Shown: positions 1 through 4,594 of the stretch, piece by piece
Layout: each line of letters starts with the position of its first letter
Numbering within the stretch: the first letter of the stretch is position 1
Assembly (NCBI GenBank): GCA_934644855.1
Contig: CAKUDJ010000027.1
Location: 1 to 8,114 of the forward strand
DNA length: 8,114 nt
Reading direction: 5' to 3'
Source: an uncultured Elusimicrobiales bacterium
Lineage (GTDB): Bacteria; Elusimicrobiota; Elusimicrobia; Elusimicrobiales; Elusimicrobiaceae
Made by a program: the position numbers and the translations under genes
The notes under the pieces: model-generated
Databases searched by the model: none
Told to the model about the DNA's origin: nothing
The model's input: only the letters and a program-made list of their open reading frames with translations

Positions 1-144
1 GTATATGCCACTCCGGCAAACACGCTGACGGACTTCAAACTTTTTATTCCCTACGGGGGCACGGAAGTCTGCTGCCAAACGGACGAAGACGAGGAATTTA
101 ATTCCTGCACTTTATTTGCAAAAGGCTTTCCCGTTTGCAAATAA
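1..144 (+). CDS. C-terminal end of a Cys-rich protein, possibly type IV pilin-like (5' partial)
   Basis: An open frame enters from the left edge and gives 47 residues before a TAA at 142-144. The tail is short, polar and acidic (a QTDEDEEF stretch) and has four cysteines in its last 25 residues or so: an adjacent Cys-Cys pair and two more, ending in FPVCK. A TAA stop followed 18 bases later by a strong plus-strand terminator supports a real gene end. A Cys-rich C-terminal loop of this sort is typical of secreted proteins with disulfides, and pseudopilin/pilin-like proteins with such tails are numerous in some gut bacteria. The diagnostic N-terminal methylation motif would lie outside the window, so the pilin idea is only a guess. 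That this is a coding 3' end is fairly secure; its function is not. Confidence 0.6.
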   Translation, partial: VYATPANTLTDFKLFIPYGGTEVCCQTDEDEEFNSCTLFAKGFPVCK

Positions 145-162
145 AATAATTTGTTCCGCTCC

Positions 163-192
163 GGGGCCCTTGTATAAAAGGGCCCCTTTTTT
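163..192 (+). terminator. Rho-independent terminator of the left-edge gene
   Basis: A perfect 9-bp GC-rich stem (163-171 pairing with 178-186, GGGGCCCTT with AAGGGCCCC) closes a 6-base loop and is followed directly by six T residues (187-192). It sits 18 bases after the TAA of the plus-strand gene, the expected place. On the opposite strand the hairpin has no good T tract next to the stem, so it is assigned to the plus strand. Confidence 0.88.
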
Positions 193-201
193 ATGCTCTT
201 T

Positions 202-248
202 CCGGCGCGCCGGGTTTCTTTTTTCCCTCAAAAAAGAGACACTCTTTT
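202..248. repeat. Palindrome and inverted repeats in the intergenic region
   Basis: Positions 202-213 are a perfect 12-bp palindrome (CCGGCGCGCCGG). It is followed by a T-rich run that can pair, with one G-T mismatch, with an A-rich run (214-224 with 230-240). A second option is a 7-bp AAAAGAG/CTCTTTT stem (232-238 with 242-248, 3-base loop). The stems are mutually exclusive and individually weak. This could be a back-up terminator for the plus-strand gene or only transcription-unit boundary DNA. No gene fits in 145-324. Confidence 0.35.
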
Positions 249-254
249 CCCGTT

Positions 255-282
255 AAAAACCCCGGGGATACCGCCCGGGGTT
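255..282 (-). terminator. Distal of two tandem terminators for the pal-cpoB-tolB unit
   Basis: A perfect 9-bp stem (258-266 with 274-282, AACCCCGGG with CCCGGGGTT) has a 7-base loop. Read on the minus strand the hairpin ends in five T residues (complement of the A run 255-259). On the plus strand only a weak, interrupted T run follows. It lies downstream of tolB and of the hairpin at 296-319, so it most likely acts as the second stop for leftward transcription. Confidence 0.65.
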
Positions 283-288
283 CTTTCC

Positions 289-319
289 AAAAGCAAAAGC
301 CGGGGGGAGGCCCGGCTTT
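289..319 (-). terminator. Proximal terminator after tolB
   Basis: A perfect 9-bp stem (296-304 with 311-319, AAAGCCGGG with CCCGGCTTT) has a 6-base loop. On the minus strand it starts 5 bases past the tolB stop codon and is followed by an interrupted T tract (TTTTGCTTTT). The position immediately after the last gene of the unit supports the assignment. The broken T tract may make it leaky, which would fit the second hairpin at 258-282. Confidence 0.75.
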
Positions 320-324
320 CTTAA

Positions 325-1638
325 TTATTGTCTGCAATTATTATCAAAACTCCAATGCGGTGTATAGGAGTTGCCTTTCAGGTCCGCAATTAAATGCGGG
401 GCGCTGCCGTCAAAATCCATCACATACAGTTGGCGTTTACCGCCGTTGCGCGTGGTGGTAAAGGCAATAAAGCGCCCGTCGGGGGACCAGGTGGGGTCTT
501 CGTTCGTGCCCGCATCCGTTGTTAAACGGCGGATTTGCGTGCCCGTTAAGTCCACCAAAAAGATATCCATGGGATGATACGGGGATTCACGCCCCGCAAA
601 CACAATCCATTCCCCGGTGGGGGACCATTGCGGAGAGTCCGACCAGTTAAAACTGCGCGTTAAGGGGCGGGTATCGCCCGTTTCCAAATTCATTACATAA
701 ATTTGCGGATTGCCGGCCCGGTTGGAAACAAACGTAATATACTTTCCGTCCGGCGAGTAAGACGGCGAGCCGTCCACCGCCGCTTTATTCGTCAGGCGGG
801 TCTTTTTGTGGGTTTCCAAATTGTATACATAAATACTGGGGTTGGAGCCGCCGGAACTGGTGAACACCAAGGCCTTGCCGTCCGGCGAAACGCCGCCGAT
901 AAGGGATAACCCGCCGCGAATAATCACCGGCGCAATTTTGCCCAGTTTCATATCAATCGCAAAAATATCCGGGTTGCCATAACGGTACGTGGTATAATAA
1001 ATCCGCCCGTCTTTGGACCACCGGGGCAGCAGGGAAATACTCTTATCGTGCGTTAATTTTTGTAAATTTTGGCCGTCGTAATCCACCACATAAATTTCTT
1101 TTTTGCGGGTGGCGTCGTTGGCAAAGGCAATTTTAGTATCCGCAATACCGCATTTGCCCACTAATGCGCTGACGATTTGGTCCGCCGCCACATGGGCCAA
1201 ACGCCGCAAACTGGATTGCGTGCCTTTATAAGCCTTGGCAAAAACCGCCGTGCGCGTGCTGACATCATATACATACAAGCGAATGGTGTAATACGGCTCC
1301 GCATAAGATACACTCCCCGCCAATACATACGCCGCACCCTGTTTACCCCACGCGCCCACGCTGTCCGCCACGCGTTTTTCGTTAAAAGCGGGGCCGGATT
1401 CCTGCACATTAAAGTAGCGCATATACATCAAGTCCGCGCGGAGCACGTCCCGCACTTCCTGCGCGGCATTTTGCGCTTTAGCCGGGGCGTTAAATTCCGG
1501 CAGCCCTAAACCGGGCACTTTTTGGCTCCCGTAAGAGGTAATACCGATGTAAACATCCGTATTAGGCCGCGCAAAAGCGGCATTCACAACGCCGGCCAAT
1601 AAAATTAGCGGCAGAATACACTTCATTAAATTTTTCAT
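325..1638 (-). CDS. tolB: TolB, periplasmic beta-propeller protein of the Tol-Pal system
   Basis: TolB is the periplasmic propeller protein that binds Pal and links the inner-membrane Tol motor to the outer membrane during cell constriction. The 437-residue product matches the usual TolB size (about 430). Residues 1-23 form a signal peptide (basic MKNLMK, hydrophobic core, AFA cleavage site before Arg24). Residues about 27-165 form the N-terminal alpha/beta domain. From about 170 to 432 come repeated propeller blades with the usual W/YSPDG or SPDGK turns (near 207-211, 251-255, 294-298, 338-342, 384-388) and IYVMNLETG-like strands. The start at 1638 was chosen because it opens the signal peptide and lies 7 bases after the cpoB stop; a second ATG at 1626 is also possible. 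No clear Shine-Dalgarno precedes either, suggesting translation coupled to cpoB. It is the last gene of the unit, before two hairpins. An odd late cysteine lies at residue 435. Confidence 0.95.
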   Translation of the reverse strand: MKNLMKCILPLILLAGVVNAAFARPNTDVYIGITSYGSQKVPGLGLPEFNAPAKAQNAAQEVRDVLRADLMYMRYFNVQESGPAFNEKRVADSVGAWGKQGAAYVLAGSVSYAEPYYTIRLYVYDVSTRTAVFAKAYKGTQSSLRRLAHVAADQIVSALVGKCGIADTKIAFANDATRKKEIYVVDYDGQNLQKLTHDKSISLLPRWSKDGRIYYTTYRYGNPDIFAIDMKLGKIAPVIIRGGLSLIGGVSPDGKALVFTSSGGSNPSIYVYNLETHKKTRLTNKAAVDGSPSYSPDGKYITFVSNRAGNPQIYVMNLETGDTRPLTRSFNWSDSPQWSPTGEWIVFAGRESPYHPMDIFLVDLTGTQIRRLTTDAGTNEDPTWSPDGRFIAFTTTRNGGKRQLYVMDFDGSAPHLIADLKGNSYTPHWSFDNNCRQ

Positions 1639-1645
1639 AAAACGG

Positions 1646-2347
1646 TTATTGTAGTTTTGCCAGTTCCGCTTTGGCCTGGTCGGCCTGCGGGGTGGCAGGA
1701 AATTCTTGCACGACGGATGCCAAATAACGGCGGGCTTCGTCCGTCTTGCCCAAGGGCACAATACTGCGCGCGTATTTCAGGCGGGCAGTGGCCGTTAATT
1801 TGCTTTGAGGAAACTTTTGTAATAAGGTAGCATACGCAATAGCCGCCGGCTTGGCTTGGCCGTCTGCCGCGTAAGCATCCCCTAAATAAATATAGGCTTG
1901 CTCGGCTTGTTCACTCGTAGGATATTTGGAAATATACAACTTAAACCCGGTAGCGGCCGCCGCATAGGATTGCTTATCCAACAGGCCCTTGGCCTCGTTG
2001 AATAAATCGGACGGCAACACGGCCGCGGCCGTTTGTTGGGCCGCCGGGGCCTGGGCCGCCGGGTGGGCCGGGGTACGCACCGTGGCGGACAAATCATCCA
2101 GTTTGGCGGACAGGCGCGCCATTTGCGTATCCAGTTGGGATAAATTTTCACTGGAAACCGACAGGCTTTGCGTCAGTTCTTCCATTTTGGTAGCCAGCTC
2201 CGCCTGGTTGGTTTGCATGACGGTAATGGAATCGTTCAACTCTTTGAGTTGTAATTTAAGCGTGCCCATGTCACGCTCGCTGGCTAAGCAGCCGCATAAA
2301 GCAAAGCCCGAACCTCCTATAAAAATAAGTTTAAGCACTTGTTTCAT
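1646..2347 (-). CDS. cpoB: CpoB/YbgF-like coiled-coil TPR protein, predicted lipoprotein
   Basis: CpoB (YbgF) proteins work with Tol-Pal and, in E. coli, coordinate peptidoglycan synthesis with outer-membrane constriction. The 233-residue product has the expected three-part build. Residues 1-20 are an export signal ending in L-C-G-C, readable as a lipobox with Cys20 as the lipidated residue (Cys at -2 is not the commonest choice). Residues about 26-90 are heptad-rich and predicted coiled coil, the trimerisation part in YbgF. Residues 92-112 are an Ala/Pro/Gln-rich linker. About 114-220 hold three tetratricopeptide-like repeats (F..A..L.....Y..A...F..Y...YP type). The ATG at 2347 has an AGGAG at 2359-2363, 11 bases upstream. 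It is between pal (31-base gap) and tolB (7-base gap), which fixes its context. E. coli CpoB is a soluble periplasmic protein, so membrane anchoring here is a difference. The family call is firm; the lipidation call is moderate. Confidence 0.9.
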   Translation of the reverse strand: MKQVLKLIFIGGSGFALCGCLASERDMGTLKLQLKELNDSITVMQTNQAELATKMEELTQSLSVSSENLSQLDTQMARLSAKLDDLSATVRTPAHPAAQAPAAQQTAAAVLPSDLFNEAKGLLDKQSYAAAATGFKLYISKYPTSEQAEQAYIYLGDAYAADGQAKPAAIAYATLLQKFPQSKLTATARLKYARSIVPLGKTDEARRYLASVVQEFPATPQADQAKAELAKLQ

Positions 2348-2378
2348 AGTGGTTCGGGCTCCTTTTGCTAAAGACTGG

Positions 2379-2882
2379 TTATTTTACGATAAGTACGGTA
2401 TCCGCGCGGCGGTTTTTCGCCCAGCAGCTTTGCGTAGCTTCGTAGCAGACCGGTTTTTCTTCGCCGTAAGAAACAACGGCAATGTTTTCGGCCGCAATAC
2501 CCAAGCGGGTGTAGTAGGCTTTTACTTCGCTGGCTCTCTTTTCGCCCAAGGCGATGTTATAAGAGATGGTGCCTCTGTCGTCACAGTTGCCTTCCACCAC
2601 TACTTTGAAGCCTTCGGCAGCTTTGGCTTTAATGGCCTTGGCGTTGGCTTCCAATACTTTGCGGTTTTCCGCAGTCAGATTGTATTTATCCAGGGCGAAA
2701 TGCACCGTACCCAAGCTCAGTTCCACAGCGGGAACCACTTCGGTCGTGGATTCTTCCAATACCATTTCGCTGGCAGAGCCGGCATTCATGTCGGCATTGG
2801 CATCATCTTTAATGTTCTTTTTGCAAGCGGTCAAGCCGGCAGCTAAAGATAACACCAAAACTACTTTTAATAAGTTCTTCAT
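2379..2882 (-). CDS. pal: Pal, peptidoglycan-associated outer-membrane lipoprotein
   Basis: Pal anchors the outer membrane to peptidoglycan through an OmpA-like domain and is the cargo of the Tol motor. The 167-residue product has a lipoprotein signal (residues 1-19, basic MKNLLK, Leu/Val-rich core) with a textbook lipobox L-T-A-C and Cys20. Next comes an acidic, flexible linker (about 21-53), then the OmpA-like domain (about 55-167). The peptidoglycan-binding motif reads EGNCDDRGT (97-105), followed by YNIALGEKRA, SYGEEKP and KNRRAD. The usual His of EGHADERGT is Asn99 here. Cys146 and Cys153 flank a loop before KNRRA and could form a disulfide. The start at 2882 is preferred over the in-frame ATG at 2894 because GGAG (2889-2892) lies 6 bases before it and the signal peptide begins there. 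It is the first gene of the unit, behind a good promoter. Confidence 0.95.
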   Translation of the reverse strand: MKNLLKVVLVLSLAAGLTACKKNIKDDANADMNAGSASEMVLEESTTEVVPAVELSLGTVHFALDKYNLTAENRKVLEANAKAIKAKAAEGFKVVVEGNCDDRGTISYNIALGEKRASEVKAYYTRLGIAAENIAVVSYGEEKPVCYEATQSCWAKNRRADTVLIVK

Positions 2883-2888
2883 TTGTAT

Positions 2889-2892
2889 CTCC
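2889..2892 (-). promoter_or_regulatory. Shine-Dalgarno that decides the pal start
   Basis: The minus strand reads GGAG here, 6 bases before the ATG at 2882. The upstream in-frame ATG at 2894 overlaps this GGAG and has no ribosome binding site of its own, so the shorter 167-residue pal is chosen. Confidence 0.75.
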
Positions 2893-2919
2893 ATTGTTAG
2901 ATATTGAGTCTACCTATAA

Positions 2920-2949
2920 ATGATAGCAGACTTTTTGCCCTTGGGTCAA
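2920..2949 (-). promoter_or_regulatory. Sigma70-type promoter of pal-cpoB-tolB
   Basis: On the minus strand a -35 box TTGACC (2944-2949) is separated by 18 bases from a -10 box TATCAT (2920-2925); each matches consensus at five of six positions. A TG one base before the -10 (TGCTATCAT) makes it an extended -10. Start of transcription would fall near 2912-2914, giving a leader of about 30 bases with the GGAG inside it. The rest of the gap up to the gatB terminator (2950-3062) holds an AT-rich stretch and a 13-base all-G/C block (3008-3020), with no gene seen. Confidence 0.75.
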
Positions 2950-3062
2950 TATAAAATCTCCCGCGTGCGCGTACCAACATACTTTTATTATAAAGCATTT
3001 TGCCTGTCCGGGCCCCGGGGAATTTTGGGTTAGAATATTTTGCCCCGCTTCACAAAAGCCAT

Positions 3063-3097
3063 AAAAACGGCCGGACCTTGAAAAAGGCCCGGCCGTT
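3063..3097 (-). terminator. Rho-independent terminator of gatB
   Basis: A 9-bp perfect stem (3066-3074 with 3089-3097, AACGGCCGG with CCGGCCGTT) continues after one mismatch as a 4-bp CCTT/AAGG stem around a 4-base loop. On the minus strand it ends in five T residues (complement of 3063-3067). It begins 16 bases past the gatB stop codon, and separates gatB from the pal promoter. Confidence 0.88.
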
Positions 3098-3113
3098 CTT
3101 TATACTAAACCGA

Positions 3114-4559
3114 TTAAGCCAATAACTTGGCTAACAGTTGGCTGATGAGCCGCGGGTTGGCTTTGCCTTTGCTGGCTTTCATCACCCCGCCCACCAAAGC
3201 ACCGATGGCGGCCTTGTTGCCTTTTTTATAATCGGCCACCGCTTTGGGGTTGGCTTCAATAGCGGCTTTGGCCCAGGCTTCCAGTTGGCCTTCGTCGCTT
3301 ACTTGTACCATGCCCAATTTTTCCACAATGGCTTTGGGGGAGCCGCCTTCCTGCCAAATTTTATCAAACACGTCACGGCCCTGCTTGCGGGTAATTTTGC
3401 CGCCTTCCACCATTTCCAACAGTTCCGCCAAAGTTTGGGCGGAAAAGGGGCTTTGGGCAATTTCTTTCTTTTCCGCGTGGAGCATACCCAACAAGTCGGT
3501 CTGAATCCAGTTGGACGCCGTTTTGACCGGAACTTTTTTATCCGCCGTCACGGCCTCAAAATAAGCGGCCAAATCCAGCGAAGACGTCAGCACTCCGGCA
3601 TCATACGCATTTAACCCGGCCGCCATAAATTTGGCTTCTTTTTGGGCGGGCAATTCCGGCATTTGTTTTTTGACATCTTCCAACCATTCGTGTTTGAGCA
3701 CAATGGGCGGCAAGTCCGGCTCCGGGAAATAACGGTAATCCAAGGCGTCCTCTTTGGAGCGCATGGGGCGCGTAATGTTTTGCTCTTTATCCCACAGGCG
3801 GGTTTCCTGCACCACTTGGCCGCCTTTATTTAACAGTTCCGTCTGGCGGTTGATTTCGTAATACAAGGCATCTTTCACGGCCTTAAAAGAGTTTAAGTTT
3901 TTAATTTCGCACCGGGTGCCGAATTTTTCCTGCCCCACCGGGCGCAAAGACACGTTCACATCTACGCGCAGTTCGCCTTTTTCCATATCGCAGTTGGAAG
4001 CGTCCACCCATTTCATCAGGCGTTTAATTTCCGTCAAATACGCGTAAGCTTCTTCCGGGCTGCGCATATCCGGCATGGAAACAATTTCCAGCAGTGGGCA
4101 GCCCGAGCGGTTAAAGTCAATTAAAGAGTAGCCTTCAAAGTGGGCGGATTTACTGGCATCTTCTTCCAAATGGGCATGATGAATGCCGATTTTCTTTTTT
4201 TGTAAATTTTCTTTGGGGCCGAAGGTAATTTCAATACTTCCGGCGCCGTTAATCGGTTTATCAAACTGTGTGATTTGGTAGCCTTTGGGCAAATCCGGGT
4301 AAAAATAATGTTTGCGCGAAAAGGTGGAATATTCGTTAATTTTGCACCCCAAAGCGAGGCCTGCCTTCACGGCAAGCTTTACGGCGCCTTCCGTCAGCAC
4401 CGGGAGCACCCCGGGCTGACCCGTGCAGCGCGGGCAAACGGCGGTGTTGGGTTTGGTGTCTTCCCCTACGCCGTTGGGGCAAGAGCAAAACAGCTTGGTT
4501 TTGCTAGCCAGTTGGACGTGAATTTCCAGTCCAATAACAGGTTCAAATTTGGTTGTCAC
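3114..4559 (-). CDS. gatB: GatB, subunit B of Asp-tRNA(Asn)/Glu-tRNA(Gln) amidotransferase
   Basis: GatB is the kinase/tRNA-binding subunit of GatCAB, which converts mischarged Glu-tRNA(Gln) and/or Asp-tRNA(Asn) to the correct amidated form in the cytoplasm: it activates the tRNA-bound acid with ATP, and ammonia comes from GatA. The 481 residues match the family length. Visible signatures are GLEIHVQL (10-17), a zinc-type Cys set CxC (25, 27) and CPRC (42-45), YFYPDLPKGYQITQFD (85-100), HLEEDASK (130-137), DFNRSGCPLLEIVSMPD (148-164), then GTRCEIKNLNSF and DYRYFPEPDLPP, followed by the helical YqeY-like tail. The start is a GTG: an in-frame TAG lies only three codons upstream, so no other start precedes the conserved N-terminus. 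AGGAG (4570-4574) lies 10 bases before it. gatA and gatC are not adjacent. It is a single-gene unit with its own terminator, divergent from the flippase. The call is secure. Confidence 0.97.
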   Translation of the reverse strand: MTTKFEPVIGLEIHVQLASKTKLFCSCPNGVGEDTKPNTAVCPRCTGQPGVLPVLTEGAVKLAVKAGLALGCKINEYSTFSRKHYFYPDLPKGYQITQFDKPINGAGSIEITFGPKENLQKKKIGIHHAHLEEDASKSAHFEGYSLIDFNRSGCPLLEIVSMPDMRSPEEAYAYLTEIKRLMKWVDASNCDMEKGELRVDVNVSLRPVGQEKFGTRCEIKNLNSFKAVKDALYYEINRQTELLNKGGQVVQETRLWDKEQNITRPMRSKEDALDYRYFPEPDLPPIVLKHEWLEDVKKQMPELPAQKEAKFMAAGLNAYDAGVLTSSLDLAAYFEAVTADKKVPVKTASNWIQTDLLGMLHAEKKEIAQSPFSAQTLAELLEMVEGGKITRKQGRDVFDKIWQEGGSPKAIVEKLGMVQVSDEGQLEAWAKAAIEANPKAVADYKKGNKAAIGALVGGVMKASKGKANPRLISQLLAKLLA

Positions 4560-4574
4560 AGTTATCTATCTCCT
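4557..4574 (-). promoter_or_regulatory. GTG start and Shine-Dalgarno of gatB
   Basis: On the minus strand AGGAG (4570-4574) precedes a GTG (4557-4559) by 10 bases. The in-frame TAG at 4566-4568 leaves GTG as the only possible start upstream of the conserved GLEIHVQL segment. Confidence 0.8.
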
Positions 4575-4579
4575 AAATT

Positions 4580-4587
4580 ATTATAAT
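4580..4587. promoter_or_regulatory. Palindromic -10-like box between gatB and the flippase
   Basis: ATTATAAT is a perfect 8-bp palindrome, so a consensus TATAAT can be read on the plus strand (4582-4587) and on the minus strand (4580-4585). It lies in the 35-bp gap between two divergent starts (4559 and 4595). A plus-strand start about 7 bases past the box falls at 4594-4595, on the flippase ATG. A minus-strand start would fall near 4573, on the edge of the gatB ribosome binding site. No clear -35 box at 16-18 bp spacing is seen on either strand, so promoter function is inferred. Confidence 0.45.
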
Positions 4588-4594
4588 ATCAAAT

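Noticed and set aside
1639..1761. Upstream extension of tolB to a start at 1761
   Set aside because: It would run 116 bases into cpoB and put 41 unrelated basic residues before a clear signal peptide; the ATG at 1638 is right.
1989..2846. A 285-codon open frame on the plus strand opposite cpoB and pal
   Set aside because: It spans two clear minus-strand genes and their gap, has no recognisable domain or ribosome binding site, and its composition is that of an antisense shadow.
2883..2894. pal start at the ATG at 2894
   Set aside because: That ATG overlaps the GGAG that serves the next ATG, has no ribosome site, and adds residues before a normal lipoprotein signal.
2987..2992. A perfect TATAAT on the minus strand as an additional pal promoter
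   Set aside because: No -35-like box at proper spacing, and the extended -10 promoter at 2920-2949 is closer and better; kept only as a possible secondary start.
3008..3020. 13-base all-G/C block with overlapping palindromes as a hairpin or operator
   Set aside because: Self-complementary halves leave almost no loop, and no T tract or second half-site is present; nothing supports a function.
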